From assembly GCF_030161475.1 (NCBI RefSeq), contig NZ_BSUG01000076.1, forward strand, positions 54,060 to 118,059: a DNA stretch of 64,000 nucleotides, given 5' to 3'. Shown piece after piece: positions 44,406 through 53,270 of this stretch. Source of the stretch: Tetragenococcus halophilus subsp. flandriensis (lineage in GTDB: Bacteria; Bacillota; Bacilli; Lactobacillales; Enterococcaceae). How positions within the stretch are numbered: position 1 is the first letter of the stretch; each line of letters begins with the position of its first letter. A model generated the notes under the pieces. The model did no database searches. It was given only the letters and a program-made list of their open reading frames with translations, and was not told the DNA's origin. Made by a program: the position numbers and the translations under genes.

Positions 44406-45593
44406 CTAAATCAATTCTGACAAAAAACTCTTTCCATTGGCTGTTCCTTCTACACTAAAGTTGTCTAATACTGTGGCACCAAGATCTGAGAAGGTATCTC
44501 GTACGCCTAAACTGCCATTTTTTTCCATACTTGGAGAATACGCCAGAAGTGGTACTTGTTCTCTCGTATGGTCTGTTCCCTTAAATCCAGGATCATTTCC
44601 ATGGTCAGCTGTAATCAGCAATAAGTCATCTTCTTTTAGTTCTTCTAATACAGTCGCCAAACGTTGATCAAAATCCATCAAAGCTTGTCCAAAACCAATA
44701 GGGTTACGACGATGACCATACATCGAATCAAAATCTACCAAGTTGACAAAGCAAAATCCATTAAAATCTTGTGTCATCACATGATCGACATGATCCATAC
44801 CGTCCATATTATCTTCATTATGATAAACTTCATCTAGACCATTTCCAGAAAAAATATCGCTGATTTTTCCTATCCCGATCGTTTTTATATTATTTTTTTG
44901 TAGATAATCCAAATCTGTTTGACCCGTTGGCTCTAATGAATAATCATGGCGATGAGAGGTCCGCGTAAAATCATCTTTATTTGTGCCCACATAAGGGCGA
45001 GCGATCACACGTCCTAAAGTATATTTGGGTCCATTAACCAAACTACGAGCATACTCACAAATCCGATATAATTCTTCTAAAGGAATCACTTCTTCGTGTG
45101 CCGCAATTTGTAAAACAGAATCACCAGAAGTATAAATAATCAGATCTCCTGTTTCTAATTGGTGTTCGCCTAATTCTTCAATAATTTTTGTACCTGAAGC
45201 GGGACGATTCCCCACAATTTTACGACCAGAAAAATCCGCTATTTTAGCTAATAGTTCATCAGGGAAACCTTCAGGAAAAAAATCTAATGGTTGGGTAACA
45301 GGAAGTCCCATCATTTCCCAATGACCATCCATACTATCTTTACCGGCTGAAACTTCTGTCATTTTGCCATAATAGCCTAACGGACTGTCAATTGCAGGAA
45401 CGCCTTCAATTGCTTTTTCGCGCAAATTTGAAAGTCCCATTTTTTGTAAATTAGGTAATGCAAGCTTTCCTTTATAAGCTTCGCCGACATGACCTAAAGT
45501 ATCCGAACCCACGTCATCAAACTTATCTGCATCCGGTGCAGCACCTGTTCCTACTGAGTCTAATACAATCGTAAAAATTCGTTTGTAACTCAT
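44406..45593 (-). CDS. deoB: Phosphopentomutase
   Basis: Interconverts (deoxy)ribose 1-phosphate and 5-phosphate in nucleoside salvage. The 395-residue alkaline-phosphatase-fold protein has [14 protein letters not shown] at the N-terminus, [15 protein letters not shown] with the phosphorylated residue region, [15 protein letters not shown] and [19 protein letters not shown] metal ligands. GAGGAGG precedes the ATG. It lies 15 bp after deoC. Confidence 0.97.
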   Translation of the reverse strand: MSYKRIFTIVLDSVGTGAAPDADKFDDVGSDTLGHVGEAYKGKLALPNLQKMGLSNLREKAIEGVPAIDSPLGYYGKMTEVSAGKDSMDGHWEMMGLPVTQPLDFFPEGFPDELLAKIADFSGRKIVGNRPASGTKIIEELGEHQLETGDLIIYTSGDSVLQIAAHEEVIPLEELYRICEYARSLVNGPKYTLGRVIARPYVGTNKDDFTRTSHRHDYSLEPTGQTDLDYLQKNNIKTIGIGKISDIFSGNGLDEVYHNEDNMDGMDHVDHVMTQDFNGFCFVNLVDFDSMYGHRRNPIGFGQALMDFDQRLATVLEELKEDDLLLITADHGNDPGFKGTDHTREQVPLLAYSPSMEKNGSLGVRDTFSDLGATVLDNFSVEGTANGKSFLSELI

Positions 45594-45608
45594 TTATTGT
45601 TTTCCTCC

Positions 45609-46268
45609 TCAAGCTAAAATTTTCTTGGTCGCACTAACGCCTAAGCGACTTGCACCCGCTTCAATCATTGCAATAGCTTCATCATAACTATGGATACCAC
45701 CAGAAGCCTTCACGCCTAAACGATCGCCAACGGTTTCGCGCATTAGACGAACATCTTCTGTTTTTGCCCCAGCTGAACTAAATCCTGTCGAAGTCTTAAC
45801 AAAATCAGCTTTGGCACTTTCCGCTAGTTGGCAAGCTTTAACTATCTTTTCTTCATTAAGAAAAGAAGTTTCAATAATTACTTTTAATGTTTTATCTTGA
45901 TCATGAACAACATTGGCAACTGCCACAATGTCACCTTCAACAGCTTCATCATTTTCGCTAAGAAGTTGACCGATGTTAATCACCATATCGATTTCATCAG
46001 CACCTTTTTTAATAGCAGACTCTGCTTCTGCAACCTTAGCTTCTGTGGTCATTGCTCCTAAGGGAAATCCAACAACTACGCAAGTTTCAATATTAGTATC
46101 AGCCAATCTTTCTTTTACAAAAGAAGCCCAGTAAGAGTTCACACAAACAGCCGCTGTATTGAATTCTTTTGCCTCTTCACAAGTTTGTTGGATCTGTTCT
46201 TTAGTTGCGTTTGCTTGCAAATTTGTATGATCCAAATAAGCAGCCAATTCTTCTTTTTTCAATGTCAT
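45609..46268 (-). CDS. deoC: Deoxyribose-phosphate aldolase
   Basis: Splits deoxyribose 5-phosphate to acetaldehyde and glyceraldehyde 3-phosphate. The 219-residue class I aldolase has VVGFPLGAMTTEAK, the Schiff-base Lys in DFVKTSTGFSSAGA and GVKASGGIHSYDEA. It is first in the operon deoC-deoB-deoR; nucleoside phosphorylase and cdd genes are not in this window. GAAAGGGG precedes the ATG. Confidence 0.97.
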   Translation of the reverse strand: MTLKKEELAAYLDHTNLQANATKEQIQQTCEEAKEFNTAAVCVNSYWASFVKERLADTNIETCVVVGFPLGAMTTEAKVAEAESAIKKGADEIDMVINIGQLLSENDEAVEGDIVAVANVVHDQDKTLKVIIETSFLNEEKIVKACQLAESAKADFVKTSTGFSSAGAKTEDVRLMRETVGDRLGVKASGGIHSYDEAIAMIEAGASRLGVSATKKILA

Positions 46269-46291
46269 TTTCTGTATCCCCTTTCATTTAC

Positions 46292-46352
46292 AATTAAAAT
46301 AATAACAATGTTTTTTACAAATGTAAATGAAAACATTGAAATTTTGTTCATT
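46292..46352 (-). promoter_or_regulatory. deoC promoter with DeoR operator
   Basis: On the minus strand TTTACA (46322-46327), 17 bp, TATTAT (46299-46304) form a promoter with a start near 46292. At 46335-46352 the sequence equals the published Bacillus subtilis DeoR palindrome ATTGAACAAAATTTCAAT at 17 of 18 bases. Its distance from the predicted start, about -60 to -43, is also the same as reported in Bacillus. TTTTCATT just downstream may be the additional half site. Confidence 0.8.
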
Positions 46353-46354
46353 TT

Positions 46355-46390
46355 AAAAAAGTTTGTCTCAATAATGAAACAAACTTTTTT
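46355..46390. terminator. Hairpin with T tracts between divergent deoC and ytrA-like genes
   Basis: AAAAAAGTTTGT (46355-46366) and ACAAACTTTTTT (46379-46390) form a perfect stem, bidirectional in form. It abuts the DeoR operator and lies between divergent promoters, an odd place for a terminator; it may insulate the two promoters. In 46391-46620 only an AACGAA/TTCGTT dyad (46445-46466) was noticed. Confidence 0.6.
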
Positions 46391-46631
46391 AACGCATGGG
46401 AATAAATAAAACCACTTCCTATTAAGCAAAACTTGGGTAACTTAAACGAACAATTTATAATTCGTTAAATTTGAATTGATAATAAAATGTCAATTTTCTA
46501 TACTAATTTTTTTGCCAAATTCTGAAGGTTTGATTTTGACACCAATCCCTAGAATTATAAACTCTATATCTTTCATTGTTTGCTTAATAATCCAAAACAA
46601 CTTGAATTTCTATTCTTTATGCATTATACTT

Positions 46632-46659
46632 ACATACATAGCTATATAAGTATATATGT
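46632..46659. promoter_or_regulatory. Candidate YtrA-type operator
   Basis: ACATACATA (46632-46640) and TATATATGT (46651-46659) are inverted with one mismatch, just before the ribosome site of the GntR-type gene. This fits autoregulation by the encoded repressor. Confidence 0.45.
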
Positions 46660-46683
46660 GTTGTGTTTTGGAGGTGAGAATAA

Positions 46684-47061
46684 TTGAGTCTATCGTTTGA
46701 TGAACAAAAGCCCATATTTATACAAATAAAAGAACAAATTGAAGATCAAATTGTTAAAAAACAACTCGTGGAACAAGATAAAATTCCATCTACAACACAA
46801 ATGGTTCAATTTTATAAGGTGAACCATATTACCATATCTAAAGGAATCAATCTTTTAGTTGATGAAGAAATTATTTATAAGAAGAGGGGTGTTGGTATGT
46901 TTGTAGCCAACGGTGCTAGAAAAAAACTGTTAGAACAACGCAAAAGTACATTTGCAGATGTCTATGTTTTACCTATGTTACAAGAAGCCAATAAATTAAG
47001 CTTAACTGATGAAGAAGTCAAACATATCATTCATAAAGTAAGGGAAGGTGAAAATCAATGA
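46684..47061 (+). CDS. GntR-family regulator, YtrA subfamily
   Basis: A 125-residue regulator with a winged helix (about residues 10-75: PIFIQIKEQIEDQIV, KIPSTTQMVQFYKVNHITIS, GVGMFVANGA) and only a short C-terminal helical tail, as in YtrA. Start is TTG 46684, with GGAGGTGAG upstream; no in-frame ATG exists until well inside the DNA-binding domain. Its stop overlaps the ABC ATPase start in ATGA. YtrA regulators usually repress the adjacent ABC genes, often responding to wall-acting compounds. Confidence 0.88.
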   Translation: MSLSFDEQKPIFIQIKEQIEDQIVKKQLVEQDKIPSTTQMVQFYKVNHITISKGINLLVDEEIIYKKRGVGMFVANGARKKLLEQRKSTFADVYVLPMLQEANKLSLTDEEVKHIIHKVREGENQ

Positions 47062-47942
47062 GTCTAGACGTTGTCTTTCAAAATGTCTCAAAAATATACA
47101 AGAACTATCAAGCACTTGATCAAGTCTCTTTTTCATTAATGCCAGGGAAAACTTACGGGCTTATCGGTAGAAATGGTGCTGGAAAAACAACATTACTTTC
47201 GCTTTTAGCTTCTTTCCAACTTCCTAGTTCTGGACAAATCAACGTTGATGGTAAGGAACCATTTGAAAATGCCCATCTGATGTCTAAGATCAATTTTGTC
47301 TATGAAACAGATTATGGTGACGAACATGAAACAGTGGAGAGCTATTTAGCAGACGCTGAACACTACAGGCCAAATTTCGATTATGAATATGCACAAAAAC
47401 TAGTTGAACGATTTGATCTTCCACTAGATAAACCAGTCAATGAATTTTCAACCGGGATGCAATCTGCATTAAACATTGTTTTGGGTTTTGCTAGTAGGTG
47501 TCCTATTACGATATTTGATGAAGTATATTTAGGGATGGACGCCCCAAATCGAGAACTTTTTTACCAAGAAATAATTGAAGAACAAAGTCGACGCCCACGA
47601 ACGCTCATTTTATCCACTCACCTAGTTTCTGAAATGGATTATTTATTTGATCATGTTCTTATTTTAGACCAAGGACAGCTGATTATTGATGAAGCGTTTG
47701 ATCAAATTACTCAACATGGCGTATCAATCACCGGTGACGCTAAAAACATTGACATAATTGCAACTAATCTTAACGTATTAAACAGCCAACAGCTTGGTGG
47801 GACTAAATCCATTATGGTCTATGGAGAAATAGATGAAGCCAAACAAATGGAAGCTAAAGAGCTTGATTTAGAAATCGGACCACTTGCACTTCAAGATTTA
47901 TTTATTCATTTAACAAAAAAGGAGCGATCCTATGAAAAATAA
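47058..47942 (+). CDS. ABC transporter ATP-binding protein
   Basis: A 294-residue ATPase with Walker A GLIGRNGAGKTTLLSLLA, a diverged signature FSTGMQSALNIVLGFA in place of LSGGQ, Walker B PITIFDEVYLGMD and the switch His in LILSTHLVSEMDYLF. The signature and size match the YtrB-like/bacteriocin-export ATPases controlled by YtrA-type regulators. It overlaps both neighbours (4 and 11 bp), so the three genes form one translationally linked operon. Confidence 0.92.
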   Translation: MSLDVVFQNVSKIYKNYQALDQVSFSLMPGKTYGLIGRNGAGKTTLLSLLASFQLPSSGQINVDGKEPFENAHLMSKINFVYETDYGDEHETVESYLADAEHYRPNFDYEYAQKLVERFDLPLDKPVNEFSTGMQSALNIVLGFASRCPITIFDEVYLGMDAPNRELFYQEIIEEQSRRPRTLILSTHLVSEMDYLFDHVLILDQGQLIIDEAFDQITQHGVSITGDAKNIDIIATNLNVLNSQQLGGTKSIMVYGEIDEAKQMEAKELDLEIGPLALQDLFIHLTKKERSYEK

Positions 47943-48651
47943 GAATCACTCAAATATAGCCAAACTAGCTTTTGATTTTTATATCATGCAAATGCAATGG
48001 TCTCTTTGGTATTTGGGAATTGCGACTGTAATCATTCTAATCATACCTTTGTTTCTCTCACAAACGAATGACTGGCAGTTAAATTTTGTCGAAAATATAT
48101 ATAGCTCATCAAAAATTTATCTGGCCATTATTGCCCTTTTTTCATGCTTTGGAATGCTTGGTTACATGGTAAAAAACGGCGTTACACGAAAAGACTACTT
48201 TTATGGAACAGCGATCGCTGCTATTGGTGTTTCTTTTAGTTTAATGATTATTACAACAATTATTTCGGCGATTCTCTATTGGGTTGGTTATCAGCCTGAT
48301 TTGCAAACCACTTCCTTTTTAAATACAACATCGACTTGGTTTGTCCCAATACTATCACTTAGTATCATCTTGCTGGGCTATTATATCGCTGGCTGGGTGA
48401 TTGCCGTAGGTTATTATCGTTTTGGAGGCTTAAAAACAGTTGGCTTTATTCTTTTGTCTCTTAGTTATGTCTCGGTAATTGATTGGTTATGGGAAGGAGA
48501 AATTATCTACCCGTTCTTTTCAAAGACACTCAGCTTTTCATTGAATGGTATACCTATTTTCTATTCATTTAGTATTACACTTATTTTAATCGGACTTGCC
48601 CTATTGCTTGTTCGTTTAATGACTAAAAGGATACCTATAAAAGTAGAATAA
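47932..48651 (+). CDS. ABC transporter permease-like membrane protein
   Basis: A 239-residue protein with about six hydrophobic segments (for example LGIATVIILIIPLFL and ISLALIL-like C-terminal runs) and the segment MVKNGVTRKDYFYGTAIAAIG, a motif common in exporters' membrane subunits. It overlaps the ATPase gene by 11 bp and ends the operon before a strong terminator. The exported compound is unknown; self-protection against an antimicrobial is typical for this layout. Confidence 0.78.
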   Translation: MKNKNHSNIAKLAFDFYIMQMQWSLWYLGIATVIILIIPLFLSQTNDWQLNFVENIYSSSKIYLAIIALFSCFGMLGYMVKNGVTRKDYFYGTAIAAIGVSFSLMIITTIISAILYWVGYQPDLQTTSFLNTTSTWFVPILSLSIILLGYYIAGWVIAVGYYRFGGLKTVGFILLSLSYVSVIDWLWEGEIIYPFFSKTLSFSLNGIPIFYSFSITLILIGLALLLVRLMTKRIPIKVE

Positions 48652-48688
48652 GGTGCACTTCTGTAGCGAAAAATAAATAAAACAAAGT

Positions 48689-48725
48689 AAAACGTTATCC
48701 GAAAATGAAAAACGGATAACGTTTT
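48689..48725. terminator. Bidirectional terminator
   Basis: AAAACGTTATCCG (48689-48701) and CGGATAACGTTTT (48713-48725) form a perfect 13-bp stem followed by seven T in all on the plus strand. It serves the ABC operon and the convergent amidohydrolase gene. Confidence 0.93.
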
Positions 48726-48814
48726 TTTAACTGCTTTTTTCTAGTAGATAGTTATCTAGCATCTTTTATGATTCTAGACCTAATGAAAACATTCTATAAA
48801 ATCTAGGTGGTTGC

Positions 48815-50038
48815 TTATCGAAAAAACTTCACTTCTTTTTTGGTCTCAACGGTGATACGTCCATTTTTAATCACATATAATCTAGTTGGAATATCGATAA
48901 TCGCATCCTTTACCACTTTTGTGTCAAGAAGGACAACATCCGCTTGATTTCCTTTTTCAATGCCATATTTTTTTAACCCGAGCGCCTTAGCTGGATTGCT
49001 TGTAATCATTGGTAGTACAGTCACTATGTCATCTGCGCCTCCTAAATGGGCCGTAGGGATCGCAAGCATCGCGCTTTGTAAAATATCTCCGTTACCATAA
49101 GGAGTAAAAGCATTACGGATATTATTTGTACTAATAGAAACGTTAAGACCACTATCACGGAACTTGCGAATCGGGGTAATTGCACGTCGAACATTATATT
49201 CGTCATGACGTGCGCCTAAATGCAAATCAGTCGGTGGCAGAGAAATCACGTGAATATTGGCTTCTTTCATCAGCTCAATGATAGGATACAATTTTTCATC
49301 TGGTAAAGCATGCATAGCAGTAAAATGTCCAACTGTTACACGTCCTTGGTAGCCTTCTTCGATAGTCTTTTTACACAGATATTCAATAGAAATATTATCT
49401 GCTTCATCGCTAAAGTCCTGATGCAAGTCGATATCTTTATCATACTTTTTAGCGATTTCAAAAATTAAATCGATATGCTCATTAGCTGGCGCATCGTTAT
49501 ATGGTATACCTCCAACAACGTCTGCTCCTTTTTCCATGGCTTCATACATCATCTTCTCCGTACCAGGCGCTTTAAAAATCCCTTCTTGCGGAAAAGCAAC
49601 TACTTGAATATCAACCAAGTTTTTATATTCTTCTTTCAAATCTAAAATCGTATCAAAACCCGTAAAACCTTGGGCCGGATCAAATTCTGCGTGCGACCGA
49701 ATAGCTGTTACTCCATGAGCCACAATCATATCTAATACTCTTCGTGCGCGATCATAAACATCTTCTTTGGTAAAAGTAGGCTTTAACTCTGCAGTAACCG
49801 TTATCGCTTCTTGTAAAGTTCCAGATTTATTAGGACGGCGATCTGAAATTAACGCTTTATCCAAATGGACATGGCTTTCGACAAAACCTGGCACTAAAAC
49901 ACGACCCTCTGCATCGATCTCTTTTTCTGCTTTATCTTGAATACTTTCTGCGACTTGAATGATTTTCCCATCATCAATGGCAACATCCTGTAAAGGCCGA
50001 TCATCTGCAATTCGAGCATTTTTAATCAATAAATCCAT
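48815..50038 (-). CDS. Cytosine deaminase-like amidohydrolase
   Basis: Amidohydrolase-superfamily enzyme of 407 residues, closest by eye to cytosine deaminase/isopropylammelide-type hydrolases. Metal ligands appear in VESHVHLDKA, DLHQDFSDEAD and TVGHFTAMH, with an Asp in VSISTNNIRNAF region where an active site Asp is usual in the family; here that stretch reads STNN, which may change chemistry. The partner permease gene lies 30 bp upstream. Its place beside ureide genes suggests hydrolysis of a nitrogen heterocycle, but the substrate is open. Confidence 0.78.
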   Translation of the reverse strand: MDLLIKNARIADDRPLQDVAIDDGKIIQVAESIQDKAEKEIDAEGRVLVPGFVESHVHLDKALISDRRPNKSGTLQEAITVTAELKPTFTKEDVYDRARRVLDMIVAHGVTAIRSHAEFDPAQGFTGFDTILDLKEEYKNLVDIQVVAFPQEGIFKAPGTEKMMYEAMEKGADVVGGIPYNDAPANEHIDLIFEIAKKYDKDIDLHQDFSDEADNISIEYLCKKTIEEGYQGRVTVGHFTAMHALPDEKLYPIIELMKEANIHVISLPPTDLHLGARHDEYNVRRAITPIRKFRDSGLNVSISTNNIRNAFTPYGNGDILQSAMLAIPTAHLGGADDIVTVLPMITSNPAKALGLKKYGIEKGNQADVVLLDTKVVKDAIIDIPTRLYVIKNGRITVETKKEVKFFR

Positions 50039-50068
50039 TTGTTATATCCTCCTCTGATAAAGTCTAAA

Positions 50069-51427
50069 CTAGGCAAAAATAAACGAAATAATTAATAGTA
50101 AAACACTTGCTATACTGATCCATTTGACATTTCCTTTAACAATATCAAGGATCGGTAATTGGAAACCAGAAGAAAGAGCCTGCATTGTGATGTTGACAAA
50201 ACTCATTTGACTTCCCATACCAACGCCCATGGCAACAAAGCCCAAAGCAAGTGGCGAAAAACCTAAGGAAACAGCGACAGGTAAAACTAGCGTTAATACA
50301 GAACCAACGTAGGCGCCAGCTGGTACTCCGATGAGTATTCCAGTCAAGACAGCAACAGGCACCATAATAACCGTTGGGGCAGAACTAGCTAAACCAGCAA
50401 TTACTGAAAATGTTCCAGTTTGTGCAATTACATTAATAAACGCCAAGAAAATACCTACTTGGAACAAACGTGTCAAAATGTAAGTGGAACCATCGATCAT
50501 AGCATCTACAGATTTATTTAAGGAAAAATCAGTACATAGATAAATTAAAAATAAAGTCACGATCATATAAAAAAGTGGTGTGAACAATTCGAAACCGATT
50601 ACACTGTTAACTACAGGTCCTAGGATAACTGCAAATAATAAGAAAATAGCTGGAAAGGTAAACCGCCATAATTTGCCATTACTCATTTCTGCATATTCAT
50701 CATTTTCTTCTTCTTTAAAACCGACACCTCGATGCTTTGTTCCCCAAAAAGCTAAAATCATCGCAAGAATAACAAATAGTATCCAATATGGACGCATTGT
50801 AGAAACATAACTAGCAACCTCAAATTCACCTAGTTGTGAAACAATACTTGATTCTAAAGAAGCAGGTGAAGTAGTAAAAGAAACCGCAGCTGCTAATGAC
50901 ATTGCCGCAATCAACTCTGGTACCACACCAACAGCAGCAAAAGCTAAAGGTGCAATAACCATTGCACTACCGCCGCCAATTCCTGACATATAAGTTGCAG
51001 CCGCAAGTAACACAACGATAAAGACAGCAACCCATTCTACTCTACCTTTTGTTCCTCTTTTAGCTAAAGTTAACGCTGCCGAATATCCTCCTGATTTAAA
51101 AACAGCCATAGCAATTGCTGAATTGATAATAGGTACTGTAATCCCTAACATCGTCGGAATTGCTTCTAAAAGCTGTTCGTTTGCTTCTGCTAACCCAATA
51201 CCACCGATAATCATGGCGATGATACCGCCAACTAAACCAGCAATAACCATATCTACTTTCAAAAATAATAAAGCTAATACAATAACTAAGGGGACAATAG
51301 ATAATATCGCCATAAAACCAGTAGGTGCTTGTATATTTTCAATCTCTTCGGCAAATGTTGCAACTGGAAAAAGAAAAATAAGGGAAATTAAACTAAGCAA
51401 TAATTTTGCAAGTCTTTTTTTGTTCAT
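50069..51427 (-). CDS. Uncharacterised polytopic permease
   Basis: A 452-residue membrane protein with about 11 segments, preceded by a hydrophobic N-terminal stretch ending VATFAEE that looks like a signal peptide. Segments such as ATYMSGIGGGSAMVIAPLAF and GVPAGAYVGSVLTLVLPVAV suggest the ion transporter superfamily (GntP/DcuC-like), but I cannot name a family. ATG 51427 has GGAGG 8 bp upstream. It directly precedes the deaminase-like gene, so it may import that enzyme's substrate. Between 51428 and 51758 I saw no gene or clear motif. Confidence 0.7.
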   Translation of the reverse strand: MNKKRLAKLLLSLISLIFLFPVATFAEEIENIQAPTGFMAILSIVPLVIVLALLFLKVDMVIAGLVGGIIAMIIGGIGLAEANEQLLEAIPTMLGITVPIINSAIAMAVFKSGGYSAALTLAKRGTKGRVEWVAVFIVVLLAAATYMSGIGGGSAMVIAPLAFAAVGVVPELIAAMSLAAAVSFTTSPASLESSIVSQLGEFEVASYVSTMRPYWILFVILAMILAFWGTKHRGVGFKEEENDEYAEMSNGKLWRFTFPAIFLLFAVILGPVVNSVIGFELFTPLFYMIVTLFLIYLCTDFSLNKSVDAMIDGSTYILTRLFQVGIFLAFINVIAQTGTFSVIAGLASSAPTVIMVPVAVLTGILIGVPAGAYVGSVLTLVLPVAVSLGFSPLALGFVAMGVGMGSQMSFVNITMQALSSGFQLPILDIVKGNVKWISIASVLLLIISFIFA

Positions 51428-51758
51428 ATTGGTTTCCTCCAATTTCAATTAGAAATATCTTTACTAACTAAATAATAAAATTGCACCTCCTTCTTTCCTA
51501 TAAGCAACATTTTTACTAAGTCTAACTTTAGCAAAAATAATGGAAAGATGTTATTTCTAATTATTATACCGTTATTTTTCACAAAAGTCACTCTTATTTT
51601 TATATTTTAAATCGTTAAAAAAACGCAAATATATCCTTGTAATTATTGTTCTATGTAGATTAGTCAAAACTAATCCATTTAATATAATCGTTATTTTATA
51701 TATTAAAAATCGTTATGTAACTTAGAATCAATAGCGTGAACTATTTTAGTTTTAAAAA

Positions 51759-51824
51759 AATTAGAGCATAGCTACTTCCTTTTTGATACAGTTTACTGTA
51801 AAAATGGATAACTATACTCTAATT
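51759..51824 (-). terminator. Terminator after the DAACS symporter gene
   Basis: AATTAGAGTATAGTTA pairs on the minus strand with TAGCTATGCTCTAATT through two G-U pairs, and an inner TACAGT/ACTGTA hairpin (51787-51800) is perfect. Seven T follow on the minus strand. Confidence 0.85.
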
Positions 51825-51833
51825 GATTAACTA

Positions 51834-53075
51834 TTAAACCTTATTATAGACGTCTCGATCGATGGAATCTAACCGATTAGCTACCATCAGCGAAACAAAA
51901 ACATCGTTATTCACGTTTACAATCGTTCTAAACATCCCTGCAAACCAATCAACGCCCACAAGCAGGGAAATTGATTCTAGTGGAAGCCCTAATGAAGTAG
52001 CTAAGAAAGTGGCGACAATTGCCGCACTACCAGGTACGGTGATTGTTCCTAAAGTCAAAAGAATAGACAAGCTCATACCTATAATAATATTTAAAGCAGA
52101 TAGTTCTACTTCTGCGCTTTGCTGCATGAAAAAGATCATTACGACATAATTCATCGCAGCTCCTGCACTTCCCATAGTCATTCCAATACTCATAGTAAAA
52201 TTAGCTACATCGCGATCAACACCAAACTTTTTTACACAATCTCTAAGCGCGATTGGAAATGAAACAGCTGAACTAGTTGTCGTCAAAGCAACAATTGACA
52301 TTTCTAAAAACTTTTTTGGCATAAGCATAGGGTTTAGCTTACAACGTGTAGCTACAAATAAAGCCATAAATAACAAAAGGATAACTGTACCAGCCAGTAA
52401 TAACCCTAAATATTGCAGCATAGAAATCATAACCTGAGGCCCTGTTGCACCTACAACATCAGCTAATAAGCAAAACACTCCAATAGGCGCAATTTTCATA
52501 ATAATTTGGATCACATTTAGGACCACTTCATTAACTTCTTTTATTAAATCAAAAGCTAAAGTACTTTTATTCTTCTTCAAAAAGATATTTAAGCCTACAC
52601 CAAACAATACTGAAAAGACAATAACAGGAATCATATCGGCTTCTGCCATGGATTCAATGATATTTGTAGGCACAAAATTTCTCAAGGTTTCTTGAAAACC
52701 CATATATGAAACATCGGCTTCATTGACTCCAGTAGTTGCTTGCATATTATCTCCAGGTCTTACAATAGAAGCTAAAATTGCTCCCAAACTAGCTGCAATA
52801 ACAGTGAAAAAAATAATCCATTGAAAAGTACTAGCTCCCATTTTTAAACCAAATTTGTTGTCCTCTCGTCTATTCGCCAAATCTCCTAAAGATGATATTA
52901 CGGAAGTCATAACTAATATAACAATCGACATTTGGATCAATCGAATAAAAATATCTCCAATAAATTTGATATTAGCAGCATAATCCCCTAAGAAAAGGCC
53001 AAAAATAATACCAGCTATTGTTGCAATGATCATTTGTACCGTTGGAGAAGGTAATAATTGCTGTATTTTTTTCAT
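51834..53075 (-). CDS. Dicarboxylate/amino acid:cation symporter (DAACS)
   Basis: A 413-residue sodium- or proton-coupled symporter. The family's hairpin motif is seen as ALTTTSSAVSFPIALRDC, with MTMGSAGAAMNYVVMIFF and AGMFRTIVNVNNDVFVSLM in the substrate-binding transmembrane region. Amino acids or C4-dicarboxylates are usual substrates. Start is ATG 53075, 9 bp after GAGGAG. It is transcribed alone between two terminators in the ureide region, so it may handle glycine, aspartate or another product; this is inference. Confidence 0.88.
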   Translation of the reverse strand: MKKIQQLLPSPTVQMIIATIAGIIFGLFLGDYAANIKFIGDIFIRLIQMSIVILVMTSVISSLGDLANRREDNKFGLKMGASTFQWIIFFTVIAASLGAILASIVRPGDNMQATTGVNEADVSYMGFQETLRNFVPTNIIESMAEADMIPVIVFSVLFGVGLNIFLKKNKSTLAFDLIKEVNEVVLNVIQIIMKIAPIGVFCLLADVVGATGPQVMISMLQYLGLLLAGTVILLLFMALFVATRCKLNPMLMPKKFLEMSIVALTTTSSAVSFPIALRDCVKKFGVDRDVANFTMSIGMTMGSAGAAMNYVVMIFFMQQSAEVELSALNIIIGMSLSILLTLGTITVPGSAAIVATFLATSLGLPLESISLLVGVDWFAGMFRTIVNVNNDVFVSLMVANRLDSIDRDVYNKV

Positions 53076-53220
53076 AACGAGCAACTCCTCGTAAAGCGTT
53101 CTTCTAGCTCTAGTTTATTTACAAGTCTTGTCTTTTAAACTTTCTTATTTCCAGCAAAAATATTCTCAAAATTCAGTCAATTCATTTTACTTTCAAGACC
53201 ATTCCATATGTTTTTTGAAA

Positions 53221-53249
53221 GAAAAGCCATGAGTTACTCATCGCTTTTC
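53221..53249 (-). terminator. Terminator of pucG
   Basis: GAAAAGCCATGAG (53221-53233) and CTCATCGCTTTTC (53237-53249) pair with one mismatch; the minus strand continues into TTTTCTTTC. It is 22 bp past the pucG stop. Confidence 0.75.
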
Positions 53250-53270
53250 CTCCAACTTCCTTTTTAATGC

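Noticed and set aside
51428-51758. Possible small gene or RNA in the gap before the DAACS terminator
   Set aside because: AT-rich DNA without an open frame having a ribosome site, and no stable structure apart from the terminator at 51759-51824.
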